Shown: positions 27,866-36,561 of the stretch, one piece after another
How positions within the stretch are numbered: the first letter of the stretch is position 1
How the letters are laid out: each line of letters begins with the position of its first letter
NCBI RefSeq assembly: GCF_016598485.1
Contig: NZ_JAEMUW010000006.1
Location: 62,001 to 126,000 of the forward strand
Source of the DNA: Micromonospora coerulea
Lineage (GTDB): Bacteria; Actinomycetota; Actinomycetes; Mycobacteriales; Micromonosporaceae
Direction of reading: 5' to 3'
Length of the DNA stretch: 64,000 nt
The notes under the pieces: generated by a model
What the model saw: only the letters and a program-made list of their open reading frames with translations
Databases searched by the model: none
Told to the model about the DNA's origin: nothing
Made by a program: the position numbers and the translations under genes

Positions 27866-28321
27866 ATGGCGGACTCCTCCACCCAGTCGATCGTCGTCGG
27901 CGCGCCACCGGACCAGGTGGCGGCGGTCATCTGCGACTTCCCGAGCTACCCCGAGTGGACCGAAGCGGTGCGGCGCGCGGAGGTGATCGAGGAGTACGAG
28001 GACGGGTACGCCAGTCAGGTCCGGTTCACCATCGACGCCGGTGTGCTGGCCGACGAGTACGTGCTGGCCTACGAGTACGCCGAGGACCTCTCGCGGATCG
28101 AGTGGCACCTGGTCGAGCCGTCCAAGATGCAGAAGACCCAGCGCGGCTCGTACGACCTGGTCGGTGCTCCGGACGGGACCACGACGGTGACGTACACCCT
28201 CGAGGTGGAGCTCTCCGTGGGCATGCTCGGGATGTTTCGGCGCAAGGCCGAGAAAATGATCATGGATACCGCGTTGAAGCAGCTCAAGCACCGGGTAGAA
28301 GCACCCGGTGCGGCCCACTGA
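27866..28321 (+). CDS. SRPBCC (polyketide cyclase/START-like) lipid-binding fold protein
   Basis: A 151-residue protein with the helix-grip pattern (SIVVGAPPDQVAAVICDFPSYPEW ... SVGMLGMFRRKAEKMI). Orthologues occupy the same place next to fadD15 in mycobacteria (Rv2185c). It is presumed to bind a hydrophobic ligand; the enzyme role is unknown. TAGCCT at 27854-27859 ends 6 nt before the ATG, implying a leaderless transcript divergent from the acyl-CoA ligase. Confidence 0.85.
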   Translation: MADSSTQSIVVGAPPDQVAAVICDFPSYPEWTEAVRRAEVIEEYEDGYASQVRFTIDAGVLADEYVLAYEYAEDLSRIEWHLVEPSKMQKTQRGSYDLVGAPDGTTTVTYTLEVELSVGMLGMFRRKAEKMIMDTALKQLKHRVEAPGAAH

Positions 28322-28361
28322 CCCGACCGGCGACCCGGTCTGCACGGTAGAGGAGCCGACC

Positions 28362-29027
28362 ATGGGGAGTACGGATCCGGGCTCAGCCCGGGAAGAGGCG
28401 GAACGGCTGGTCGCCCTGCTCCTGGCGACCGCCCGGTTGGCCGGTTCGGCTCCCGGGGCGGGGCCCTGGGGTCCGCTCGGTGGAATCCTGTCGGGTGTCC
28501 TCGGTCACAGTGCGGGCCCCGGCCGAACCGTCGGCGGTGACGGCCCGGCATCAGGGGCCACCGCCGGGTTCGCTACCGGCTCGGCCGAATGCTGCATCTG
28601 CCCGGTCTGCCGGGGAATCGCCGCGTTGCGCGATCCGAGTCCCGAATTCGCCGAGCGGCTCGCCACCGGCGCGGGCGACCTGGCGGCCGGGGTGGCCAGC
28701 CTGCTGCGCGCCTTCGCTCCCGCCGAAGCCACCCGACCGGCCCCTGCGTCCGGCGCCGGCGGGTCCGCCGGAGCCGCCGCGGGGGACCACGTGTGGCGCG
28801 AGGCCACCCGTACCGGGCATGATTCTCAGCCGGCACCCGAGCAGGACGTGTGGTCCGCGGCCACCCGGGGGGAGGGCGCGGCCGATCCGGGTGCCGTCGT
28901 GCCGCCCGCCGATGGTGCCGGGCCGGACGTGCCGGTGACGATCCGGCCGCCGGCCGGCCGTCCCGTGGTGCCCGCCTCGCGGGCGTCCGGCGAGGTGGGC
29001 GAGGACGCACCAGGCGACGGGGCCTGA
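28362..29027 (+). CDS. DUF5304-like low-complexity protein with CCICPVC motif
   Basis: 221 residues. The N-terminal third is helical, a central C-C-I-C-P-V-C cluster (about residues 76-82) looks metal-binding, and the rest is Ala/Gly/Pro-rich and probably disordered. GAGGAG precedes the ATG. Its place immediately before the glucokinase gene matches the actinomycete protein typified by SCO2127 of Streptomyces, linked to glkA expression and catabolite repression (recalled knowledge). The family assignment is inferred from position and the Cys motif. Confidence 0.6.
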   Translation: MGSTDPGSAREEAERLVALLLATARLAGSAPGAGPWGPLGGILSGVLGHSAGPGRTVGGDGPASGATAGFATGSAECCICPVCRGIAALRDPSPEFAERLATGAGDLAAGVASLLRAFAPAEATRPAPASGAGGSAGAAAGDHVWREATRTGHDSQPAPEQDVWSAATRGEGAADPGAVVPPADGAGPDVPVTIRPPAGRPVVPASRASGEVGEDAPGDGA

Positions 29028-29098
29028 GCACCGGACATCCCGACCTTGCCCGGCCGGTTCCGGCGAGGTCACCAGCACAGCAGAGGGGAGTGGCAGCG

Positions 29099-30046
29099 GT
29101 GACGCTGACCATCGGAGTCGACGTCGGTGGCACGAAGGTGGCCGGCGGTGTCGTTGACGACACCGGCAAGGTACTCGTGCAGGCCCGACGGGACACCCCC
29201 GCCGACGACGTGGCCAAGACCCGCGACGTCATCATCGAGCTGGTCACCGAGCTGGCCGTGGGGCGCAGCATCGGGGCCGTCGGCATCGGCGCGGCCGGCT
29301 GGATCGACGCCTCCCGCTCCACCGTGCTCTTCGCCCCCAACCTGGCCTGGCGGGACGAGCCGCTGCGCGAGTACGTCAGCAACGCCACCGGCCTGCCGGT
29401 GATCGTGGAGAACGACGCCAACGTCGCCGCCTGGGCGGAGTTCCGCTACGGCGCCGCCCGGGAGGCCGACGACTCGATGGTCATGTTCACCATCGGCACC
29501 GGCGTCGGCGGCGGCATCGTGCTCGGCGGGGAGCTGCTGCGCGGCGCCAACGGCATCGCCGCCGAGCTGGGCCACATGCTCACCGTCCCGGACGGCCACC
29601 AGTGCGGCTGCGGCCGGCTGGGCTGCATCGAGCAGTACGCCAGCGGCAGCGCCCTGGTCCGCTTCGCCCGCGCTGCCGCCCGCCAGGAGCCGCACCGGGC
29701 GGCCGCCCTGCTGGAGCTGGCCGGCGGTGAGGCCGAGGCGATCACCGGCCGGATGGTGACTGCCGCCGCGCAGGGCGGCGACCCGGTCTCCGCCGAGGCC
29801 TTCGCCCAGGTCGGCCGCTGGCTCGGCACCAGCCTCGCGGACATGGCGCAGATCCTCGACCCGCAGGTGCTGGTGGTCGGCGGCGGCGTGGTGGAGGCCG
29901 GCGAACTGCTGCTCGGCCCGACCCGCCGGTCGTTCACCGACGCCCTCGCTCAGCGCAGCCGGCTGCCGGTGGCCGAGGTCCGCCCCGCCGAGCTCGGCAA
30001 CACCGCCGGTGTGATCGGCGCCGCCGACCTCGCCCGTCGCCGGTGA
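29099..30046 (+). CDS. glkA: ROK-family glucokinase
   Basis: 315 residues with an ATP loop IGVDVGGTKVAGG, a substrate loop ENDANVAAWAE, GTGVGGGIVLGG, and the zinc-binding ROK signature CGCGRLGCIEQYASG. It phosphorylates glucose and in streptomycetes also mediates glucose repression. GAGGGGAG lies 8 nt before the GTG at 29099. The stop overlaps the following EEP gene (GTGA, 30043-30046). Confidence 0.92.
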   Translation: MTLTIGVDVGGTKVAGGVVDDTGKVLVQARRDTPADDVAKTRDVIIELVTELAVGRSIGAVGIGAAGWIDASRSTVLFAPNLAWRDEPLREYVSNATGLPVIVENDANVAAWAEFRYGAAREADDSMVMFTIGTGVGGGIVLGGELLRGANGIAAELGHMLTVPDGHQCGCGRLGCIEQYASGSALVRFARAAARQEPHRAAALLELAGGEAEAITGRMVTAAAQGGDPVSAEAFAQVGRWLGTSLADMAQILDPQVLVVGGGVVEAGELLLGPTRRSFTDALAQRSRLPVAEVRPAELGNTAGVIGAADLARRR

Positions 30047-30753
30047 GCGTTGCCGAGGCGCGCGGCGTGCCGCTGCGCGTGCTGTCGTACAACATCCACA
30101 GCCAGCGCGACGACACCGCGGCGCTGGCCGCGGTCGTGCGGGCGGCCGCCCCGGACGTGGTGATCGTGCAGGAGGGGCCGCGCCGGTTCCGGTGGCGGTC
30201 GAAGTCCGCCACGCTGGCCGCCTCGTTCGGCCTGGTGGTCGCGGCCGGCGGCCTGCCGTCGTTGGGCAACCTGCTGCTGGCCAGCCTGCGGGTCCGGGTA
30301 CGCGGCACCCGCTGCCAGCGTTACCCGCTGACCCCGGGCCGGCACCTGCGCGGGGCGGTGTACGCCGATTGCCAGGTCGGCGGGGCGCGATTCCTGCTGG
30401 CCGGCTCGCACCTGTCCACCGACCCGGCGGAGCGGCCCGCGCAGGCGGCGGCGTTCAAGCGGGAACTGGCCGCCGCCACCCTGCCGGTGATCGCCGGGGC
30501 CGACCTCAACGAGGGCCCGGACGGCCCGGCCTGGCGGACCGTCGCGGAGGGACTGACCGACGCGGCGCTGGCCGCGGACCGGGCCGATCGGCACACCTAC
30601 TCCTGCGCCGACCCGCGCCGGCGGATCGACGCCCTCTTCGTCGACCCGCGGAGCACCGTGGTCGACTACGACGTGGTGGACACTCCGCAGGCCAGGCGGG
30701 CCAGCGACCACTTCCCGGTCCTGGTCGACCTGCTGCTGCCGGTCGCCGGCTGA
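30043..30753 (+). CDS. Endonuclease/exonuclease/phosphatase (EEP) family hydrolase
   Basis: 236 residues with the complete EEP set: LSYNIHS (Asn), VQEGPRR (Glu metal ligand), GSHLS (His), GADLNE (Asp/Asn) and ASDHFPV (Asp-His). Members cleave phosphodiesters or phosphomonoesters of nucleic acids, inositol phosphates or lipids; the substrate is not predictable. No signal peptide, so cytoplasmic. It is translationally coupled to glucokinase. Confidence 0.82.
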   Translation: MSVAEARGVPLRVLSYNIHSQRDDTAALAAVVRAAAPDVVIVQEGPRRFRWRSKSATLAASFGLVVAAGGLPSLGNLLLASLRVRVRGTRCQRYPLTPGRHLRGAVYADCQVGGARFLLAGSHLSTDPAERPAQAAAFKRELAAATLPVIAGADLNEGPDGPAWRTVAEGLTDAALAADRADRHTYSCADPRRRIDALFVDPRSTVVDYDVVDTPQARRASDHFPVLVDLLLPVAG

Positions 30754-30764
30754 CCCGACGGCCG

Positions 30765-30806
30765 GCCGCCCGCCGGGCGGCGGGCTGGACAACGGCGACA
30801 GTTGTC
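30765..30806. promoter_or_regulatory. Hairpin and inverted repeat upstream of the monooxygenase
   Basis: A 7-bp GC stem (30765-30771 with 30775-30781) could end the glucokinase-EEP transcript. Just after it, GACAAC-N7-GTTGTC (30788-30806) is a perfect 6-bp inverted repeat 55 bp before the monooxygenase start and could be a repressor site. Confidence 0.35.
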
Positions 30807-30860
30807 GGCAGGATTTCGCAGCGACCCGGCACACCGTGCCGCAGCTAAGGAGATTCCCCG

Positions 30861-32270
30861 GTGTCCTCCTCCACCGATCTCGGCCGCGCCGAACCTCCGC
30901 CGGCGACGTCCGCCCTGACCCGGGACGGCCGCCCGGTCGCGGACCGGGGTGACACGGTCTGCGTCATCGGGGCCGGAGCCAGCGGCCTGACCGCCGTGAA
31001 GAACCTCGCCGAGCAGGGCTTCGGCGTCGACTGCTACGAGCGGGAGACCGGCGTCGGCGGGGCGTGGAACTGGCGGCACGACCGCAGCCCGGTCTACGCC
31101 AGCACCCACCTCATCTCGTCCCGGCCGTTCACCCAGTTCCCCGACTTCCCGATGCCGGACGACTGGCCGGACTATCCACACCACAGCCAGCTGCTGTCCT
31201 ATTTCGAGCGCTACGCCGACCACTTCGACCTGCGCCGGCACATCTGGTTCGGTACCGAGGTGGTCCGGGTCGAGCCGGTCGAGGGGGACCGCTGGGACGT
31301 CACCACCCGCAGCACCGGCGGGTACGGCCCCGAGCGCACCTCCCGGTACGCGGCCGTGGTCCTCGCCAACGGGCACAACTGGTCGCCGAAGCTGCCCCGT
31401 TACGAGGGGCTGGAGGGGTTCCGCGGCGAGGTGATGCACGCCTCGTCCTACAAGGACCCGGCGCAGCTGCGCGGCAAGCGGGTGCTCGTGGTGGGCGCGG
31501 GCAACACCGGCTGCGACATCGCGGTCGAGGCCGCCCAGCAGGCCTCCCGCTGCTGGCACTCCACCCGCCGCGGCTACTGGTACGCCCCGAAGTACGTCCT
31601 GGGCCGCCCCGCCGACCAGGTCAATGACACGCTCCTCGCGCTGCGGGTGCCGCTGCGGGTCCGGCAGTGGCTCTACCACTGGACGCTGCGGCTCACCGTC
31701 GGCGACCTCACCCGATTCGGTCTGCCGAAGCCGGACCACCGGGTCTACGAGACCCACCCGATCGCGAACAGCCAGCTCGTCTACTACGTGGGCCACGGCG
31801 AGATCACCCCGGTGCCGGAGCTGGCCCGCTTCCATGATCGGTCGGTCGAGCTGACCGACGGCCGGGAGATCGACCCCGACCTGGTCGTCTTCGCCACCGG
31901 CTACCTGCCGCGCTTCGAGTTCCTCGAGGCGAAGGTCCTCGGCGACGACGAGGGCGTCGGCCGGCCCCGGCTCTGGCTGAACGCGTTCGCCGCCGGTCAC
32001 CCCACCCTGGCGGTGGTCGGCCTGGTGCAGCCGGACTCCGGGATCTTCACCATCTCGCACTGGCAGAGCGTGCTCTTCGCCCGGCTGCTCCGGCTGCGGG
32101 CGAGCCGGCCGGACGGGGCCGCCGCGTTCGACCGGAAGGTCGCCGCCGGCCTCGGCGAGCGCTACTCCGGCGCGGTCAAGGACAGCACCCGGCACTGGTT
32201 CGAGGTCGGCCACGCCAACTACCTGCGCGCGCTCGAACGCGCCCTCCACGACCTGGAGGGTGCCCGGTGA
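30861..32270 (+). CDS. Flavin-containing monooxygenase (FMO/BVMO-like)
   Basis: 469 residues with two Rossmann motifs: GAGASG (FAD, about residue 37) and GAGNTG (NADPH, about 215). The FMO fingerprint FRGEVMHASSY (F-x-G-x3-H-x3-Y) lies between them, and FATGY follows near 345. Such enzymes insert oxygen at N, S or carbonyl carbons using NADPH and O2. AAGGAG precedes the GTG at 30861. It is linked through a 20-codon ORF to an alpha/beta hydrolase; a Baeyer-Villiger oxidation followed by ester cleavage would fit, but that hydrolase lacks its nucleophile. Confidence 0.88.
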   Translation: MSSSTDLGRAEPPPATSALTRDGRPVADRGDTVCVIGAGASGLTAVKNLAEQGFGVDCYERETGVGGAWNWRHDRSPVYASTHLISSRPFTQFPDFPMPDDWPDYPHHSQLLSYFERYADHFDLRRHIWFGTEVVRVEPVEGDRWDVTTRSTGGYGPERTSRYAAVVLANGHNWSPKLPRYEGLEGFRGEVMHASSYKDPAQLRGKRVLVVGAGNTGCDIAVEAAQQASRCWHSTRRGYWYAPKYVLGRPADQVNDTLLALRVPLRVRQWLYHWTLRLTVGDLTRFGLPKPDHRVYETHPIANSQLVYYVGHGEITPVPELARFHDRSVELTDGREIDPDLVVFATGYLPRFEFLEAKVLGDDEGVGRPRLWLNAFAAGHPTLAVVGLVQPDSGIFTISHWQSVLFARLLRLRASRPDGAAAFDRKVAAGLGERYSGAVKDSTRHWFEVGHANYLRALERALHDLEGAR

Positions 32271-32329
32271 GCGCGAGGAGTGCAGCGCAGCGGAGCCCCG
32301 CAGTCGCGAACGAGAGGACCATCCAGTGA
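32267..32329 (+). repeat. Repeat-derived 20-codon ORF bridging two genes by GTGA overlaps
   Basis: A GTG at 32267 overlaps the monooxygenase stop. The frame encodes 20 residues (VSARSAAQRSPAVANERTIQ) and its TGA at 32327-32329 overlaps the GTG of the hydrolase at 32326. The GTGAGCGCGAGGAG... sequence is of the same extragenic repeat type as 3823-3906. It may pass ribosomes from one gene to the next, or be a repeat that happens to stay open. Confidence 0.5.
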
Positions 32330-33150
32330 ACGGCGAGCAGGTGCGGGTGGTGCGGGCCTGGGAGTGGGCCCGCCCGGAGCGGCCGGCCCGTCGCGAGGTG
32401 CTCAGCGCCGTGCCGCAGCTGGAGGAGGCGCGGCCGCCGCTGCTCTTCGTGCCCGGGTTCGGGCACGGGGCGTGGGCGTTCGCCGAGCACTGGCTGGAGC
32501 ACGCCGCGTCCCGCGGCTTCCCGGCGTACGCGCTGAGCCTGCGCGGGCACGGCGGCAGTGAGCCCGCGCCGGAGGCGACGCTGCGGTCGTACACCCATGA
32601 CGTGACCCAGGTGGCGGCGAGCCTGCCGCGGCGGGCGGTGCTGGTGGGCCACGGCGCCGGCGCCCGGGTGGTGGCGCACGCCCTGGCGCGCTACCCGGCC
32701 CGGGCCGCGGTGCTGGTGGCGCCGGTGCTCGGCGGCTGGGGGACGTTCGGCACGGCGCTGCGGCGCAATCCGGGCGGTACCCTCCCGGCGGTCTTCGGCG
32801 GCGGCCTGCGGCTGAGCCGCCGGCAGCTGTTCAGCCGGGAGCTGTCGGACGGCGAGGCCCGGCGCCACGTCGCCCGGCTGGGCCGGGCCGGCCGGCGCGC
32901 GCAGTGGCAACTGCTGACCGGCCGGCAGCCCGAGCCGGCGGTGGGCCGCCCGCCCGTGCTGGTGCTGGGCAGCCCGGACGACCGGGTGGTGCCGGCGGCC
33001 GCGCTGACCCGGGCCGCCCGCCGGTATGCCTCGGCCCCGCTGCTCTTTCCCGGCATGGGCCACGACCTGATGCTGGACGCCCGGTGGCGGGAGCCGATCG
33101 ACGCGATCCTCGACTGGCTGGAGAAGGATCCGGCGCCGGCGGCCGGCTGA
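32326..33150 (+). CDS. Alpha/beta-hydrolase fold protein lacking the nucleophile Ser
   Basis: 274 residues with LLFVPGFGHGAW (oxyanion region), LSLRGHGGS, an acid in GSPDDRVVP and a histidine in PGMGHDLM. At the nucleophile elbow, usually G-x-S-x-G, the sequence is G-H-G-A-G (about residues 109-113), so Ser/Cys/Asp is absent. It may be a non-hydrolytic binding or lyase-like member, or inactive. GAGAGGA lies 8 nt before the GTG. It is the second gene of the monooxygenase operon. Confidence 0.8.
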   Translation: MNGEQVRVVRAWEWARPERPARREVLSAVPQLEEARPPLLFVPGFGHGAWAFAEHWLEHAASRGFPAYALSLRGHGGSEPAPEATLRSYTHDVTQVAASLPRRAVLVGHGAGARVVAHALARYPARAAVLVAPVLGGWGTFGTALRRNPGGTLPAVFGGGLRLSRRQLFSRELSDGEARRHVARLGRAGRRAQWQLLTGRQPEPAVGRPPVLVLGSPDDRVVPAAALTRAARRYASAPLLFPGMGHDLMLDARWREPIDAILDWLEKDPAPAAG

Positions 33151-33165
33151 GCCCACGGGCCGGTC

Positions 33166-34620
33166 TCAGTCCGTCCCGCCGAGCCGGGTGTGCAGGGAGC
33201 CGCTGTCGTCGAGGGCGCTCAGGTAGGAGCGGGCCCAGGCGTGGATGTCGTTGCGGTGCAGGTGCTCCCGCATGGCCCGCATCCGGGCGGCGACGTCGGC
33301 CGGCGCCGCCCGCAGCGCGGCGAGCAGCTCCTGCTTGAGCCCCTCCAGGTCGTGCGGGTTCACCAGGAACGCCTGGGGCAGCTCGGTGGCGGACCCGGCG
33401 AACTCGCTGAGCAGCAGAGCGCCGGTGTCGTCCACCCGGGCGGCGACGTACTCCTTGGCGACCAGGTTCATCCCGTCCCGCAGCGGGGTCACCGCCATCA
33501 CGTCGGCGATCCGGTAGAGGGCGGCCAGCTCGGCCCGGTCGAAGTGCTGGGTGAGGTAGTGGATCGCCGGTTCGCCGACCCGGCCGTACTCGCCGTTGAT
33601 CCGGCCGACCTCGCGTTCCACCCGGTCCCGCAGGATCGTGTACTGGCCGACCCGTTCCCGGCTGGGCACCGCCACCTGGACCAGCACCGTGTCGCGGACC
33701 TTGACGTGGCCGCTGGCCAGCAGCTCGCTGTACGCCTTGAGCCGCTGCTCGATGCCCTTGGTGTAGTCCATCCGGTCGACGCTGAGGATGACGTGCTCGG
33801 GGTCGCCGAGGTCCCGGCGCAGCCGGCGGGCCCGGTCGGCGACCTCCGGCCGGGCGGCGAGCGCGGCCATCTCGGCGGTGTCGATGGAGACCGGGAACGC
33901 GCCGACCCGGACCACCCGGTCGTCGACGCCGATCCGCCGGTCGGTGGCGGGCAGGCCGAGCACCTTGGCGACCAGCTGGGCGAAGTTGTGCGCCGCCTGG
34001 GCCCGCTGGAAGCCGATCAGGTCGGCGCCGAGCATCCCGCGGAGCAGCTCGGACCGGCGGGGCAGCTGCATGAACAGCTCCGGCGGCGGGAACGGCACGT
34101 GCAGGAAGAAGCCGATCCGCAGGTCGGGGCGGAGCGCCCGGAGCAGCCCGGGGACGAGTTGCAGGTGGTAGTCCTGCACCCAGACCAGGCCACCCGGCTC
34201 GGCCACCTCGGCGGCGGCCTCGGCGAACCGCTGGTTGACCCGCTGGTACGCCTCCCACCAGCGGCGGTGGTACTCGGGCTGCTCGACGGCGTCGTGGTAC
34301 AGGGGCCAGAGGGTGGCGTTGGCGAAGCCCTCGTAGTGGTCGCGGAGGTCCTCGGCGGTCAGCGGCACGGTGTGCATGCGGACCCCGTCCACCTCGGCGA
34401 GGTGCGGCGCCGCCCCGGTGCCGCCCGCCCAGCCGACCCAGGTGGCCGGGGTGTGCCGGAGCAGCGGGTGCAGGGCGCTCACCAGGCCACCGGGGCTGCG
34501 GCGCCACTCGCAGGCGCCGTCGGGCGCCACACTGTCGTCGATGGGGAGGCGGTTGGCGACCACCACGAGGGGACTCTGTCGCATCTCGGGCATTCCGATC
34601 AGCAGAGGGCTGACCGCCAC
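33166..34620 (-). CDS. otsA: Trehalose-6-phosphate synthase (GT20)
   Basis: 484 residues making trehalose-6-phosphate from a nucleotide-glucose and glucose-6-phosphate. Seen: LVVVANRLP, SPGGLVSAL, VWVQDYHLQLVPG, FFLHVPFPP, VDRMDYTKGI, and TPLRDGMNLVAKEYVA (acidic C-terminal motif). No otsB phosphatase lies nearby. The start is uncertain: the GTG at 34620 has no clear RBS and ATG codons at 34593 and 34584 are possible. The protein is otherwise complete. Confidence 0.93.
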   Translation of the reverse strand: MAVSPLLIGMPEMRQSPLVVVANRLPIDDSVAPDGACEWRRSPGGLVSALHPLLRHTPATWVGWAGGTGAAPHLAEVDGVRMHTVPLTAEDLRDHYEGFANATLWPLYHDAVEQPEYHRRWWEAYQRVNQRFAEAAAEVAEPGGLVWVQDYHLQLVPGLLRALRPDLRIGFFLHVPFPPPELFMQLPRRSELLRGMLGADLIGFQRAQAAHNFAQLVAKVLGLPATDRRIGVDDRVVRVGAFPVSIDTAEMAALAARPEVADRARRLRRDLGDPEHVILSVDRMDYTKGIEQRLKAYSELLASGHVKVRDTVLVQVAVPSRERVGQYTILRDRVEREVGRINGEYGRVGEPAIHYLTQHFDRAELAALYRIADVMAVTPLRDGMNLVAKEYVAARVDDTGALLLSEFAGSATELPQAFLVNPHDLEGLKQELLAALRAAPADVAARMRAMREHLHRNDIHAWARSYLSALDDSGSLHTRLGGTD

Positions 34621-34759
34621 GAGCGGGGAGGAACCGGGCAGTCAGTCGGGGAAGGTGACGTACAGCGGTATTCCTACTGACCGCAAGTTACACCACTGTT
34701 ACGTCGCCGGCCCGCGTCCATCGATGTCCCGGCATCCGGCCCGGCCAGCCCGCCGGCGG

Positions 34760-35611
34760 TCAGACGACCGCGCCGTCGTCCGGGTCGTGGTCGTCGGTGT
34801 CGCCGGGGCGCAGCCGCCAGACCAGGGTCACGAACCCGGCCAGGATGCCGGTGAAGCCGAGCAGCGTCACCACCGACGTGTCGACCACCCGCAGCACGGT
34901 GGGGGAGAGGAAGAGCACGAACCCGACGACGATGGCGAGCACGCCGACCACCGTGTACTTCGAGAAGCGGGGCAGCGGGGGCGGCGGGGGCGGGGTGTAG
35001 TGCCCCTCCTCGTCGGCGTCCCCGGGCAGGTCGGCGCCGAAGGTGTCCAGCCCGTCGAGGAGCGACGGCTCGTCCTGCCGGCCCCGGCTCACCGAGATCC
35101 CCGAGATGTCGGCCGCGTACGGCAGCCGCCGGACGTCGGTCGCGGTCGGGCCGCCGGACTCCTCGGCCCCGCCGCGCGGGGCGGTCCCGCCAGCGGGTTC
35201 GGACGGGTCCACCGGGTCGTCCACGTCCTCCGCGGCCGGCCACGGGTGGCTCCCGGTCGTCGGCGCGGTGTGGAAGCCGGCCACGATCCGGGCCCACTCG
35301 GCCTCGATGTCCGGCTCGTCGCGCGGCGGCTCGGGGGTGCCCTCGTCCGCGAGCTGCGTGAGGTAGTCCCGGGCGGTGGTCAGGTGCGAGCGGTCGACGT
35401 AGAGCCGGTCCACCGGCCGGGACGGCACCGTGGTGGTGCGGGTCACCGGGTTGAGGTCGGCGGAGGGCTGAAGGTACGCGGCGATGCCGCCGGCGGCGAG
35501 CACGTCGAGCAGGTGCTCGCCGACGCGCGGATCCACATCACCCGCGACGGCGTACTCGCTCGCGTCGAGCCCGTTGTCCCGCCGTCCCCGGCGGGCCCCA
35601 CCCGCTGACAC
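34760..35611 (-). CDS. Hypothetical protein with C-terminal membrane domain
   Basis: 283 residues. The N-terminal half begins with a globular stretch (about 15-90: EHLLDVLAAGGIAAYLQP), then a long acidic, Pro/Gly-rich linker, and a Pro run before two transmembrane helices (about 215-262). The N-domain pattern resembles a short alpha/beta signal-binding fold but I recognise no family. GGAGGG lies 6 nt before the GTG at 35611. It is divergent from the plsC gene and precedes otsA on the same strand. Confidence 0.7.
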   Translation of the reverse strand: MSAGGARRGRRDNGLDASEYAVAGDVDPRVGEHLLDVLAAGGIAAYLQPSADLNPVTRTTTVPSRPVDRLYVDRSHLTTARDYLTQLADEGTPEPPRDEPDIEAEWARIVAGFHTAPTTGSHPWPAAEDVDDPVDPSEPAGGTAPRGGAEESGGPTATDVRRLPYAADISGISVSRGRQDEPSLLDGLDTFGADLPGDADEEGHYTPPPPPPLPRFSKYTVVGVLAIVVGFVLFLSPTVLRVVDTSVVTLLGFTGILAGFVTLVWRLRPGDTDDHDPDDGAVV

Positions 35612-35709
35612 CGGACACCCTCCTCGTCGCACCTGGCGGTGCGGTACCGCGGCGCGCCGTACGCCGTGCCCTGAATCGTGACACGTCCGGACCCGGTTCC
35701 GGGAGTGCG

Positions 35710-35739
35710 TTGTGGCGTGCCGCTCCCGGTTCGTAGGCT
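35710..35739 (+). promoter_or_regulatory. Predicted promoter of the plsC-type gene
   Basis: TTGTGG (35710-35715), 18-nt spacer, TAGGCT (35734-35739), about 110 bp before the GTG at 35853. It lies in the 241-bp gap between two divergent genes, where I see no other gene. Confidence 0.45.
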
Positions 35740-35852
35740 CATCCCCGACAGTCCCGCTCGCCGACGGCGCCCCGGACGTGGTCCCGGGCGGTCACCGGCG
35801 ACCCGCCGGGCCCCCGGCGACGGGTGTCTCCGCCCCCGCTGGAAGGACACCG

Positions 35853-36554
35853 GTGCTGTACTGGCTGATGAAGTACATCATTCTCGGCCCGTTGCTGAGG
35901 CTGATCTTTCGCCCGCAGGTGGAAGGGCTGGAGAACGTCCCGGAGACCGGCCCGGTCATCCTGGCCAGCAATCACCTCTCCTTCTCCGATTCGATCTTCA
36001 CTCCGCTCATCGTCAAGCGAAAAGTCACATTCATCGCCAAAGCGGAATACTTCCTCGGTAAGGGCATCAAGGGTTGGCTGATCAAGATGTTCTTCGTCGG
36101 CTCCGGCACCATCCCGGTCGACCGCTCCGGGGGCCGAGCCGCCCGCGCGGCGCTGGAAACCCAGCTCGCGGTGCTGCGGGCCGGCGGCATCGCGGGCATC
36201 TACCCCGAGGGCACCCGGTCGCCCGACGGCCGGCTCTACCGCGGCAAGACCGGGGTGGCCCGGCTGGCGCTGGAGAGCGGCGCCCCGGTGGTGCCGATGG
36301 CGATGCTCAACGCCGACGAGATCCAGCCCCCCGGCCAGCTCATCCCCAACGTCAAGCGGGTGCGGATCCGCTTCGGGGCGCCGCTGGACTTCTCCCGGTA
36401 CGCGGGGATGGCCGGCGACCGGTTCGTCGAGCGGGCGGTCACCGACGAGATCATGTACGAGCTGATGGAACTCTCCGGCCGCGAGTACGTGGACATGTAC
36501 GCGCAGAAGGCGAAGAGCCAGCCGCCCGCGCCGGCCGAACCGGTCGCCGTCTGA
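35853..36554 (+). CDS. plsC: 1-acyl-glycerol-3-phosphate acyltransferase (PlsC family)
   Basis: 233 residues. The acyltransferase motifs are NHLSFSD (HX4D catalytic, about residues 42-47), GTIPVDRSGGR, YPEGTRSPDG and VVPMAML. A hydrophobic N-terminus anchors it to the membrane, where it acylates lysophosphatidate or a related acceptor. GGAAGGA precedes the GTG at 35853. An orthologue (Rv2182c) sits in the same order in mycobacteria. Confidence 0.88.
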   Translation: MLYWLMKYIILGPLLRLIFRPQVEGLENVPETGPVILASNHLSFSDSIFTPLIVKRKVTFIAKAEYFLGKGIKGWLIKMFFVGSGTIPVDRSGGRAARAALETQLAVLRAGGIAGIYPEGTRSPDGRLYRGKTGVARLALESGAPVVPMAMLNADEIQPPGQLIPNVKRVRIRFGAPLDFSRYAGMAGDRFVERAVTDEIMYELMELSGREYVDMYAQKAKSQPPAPAEPVAV

Positions 36555-36561
36555 GTCCGCC

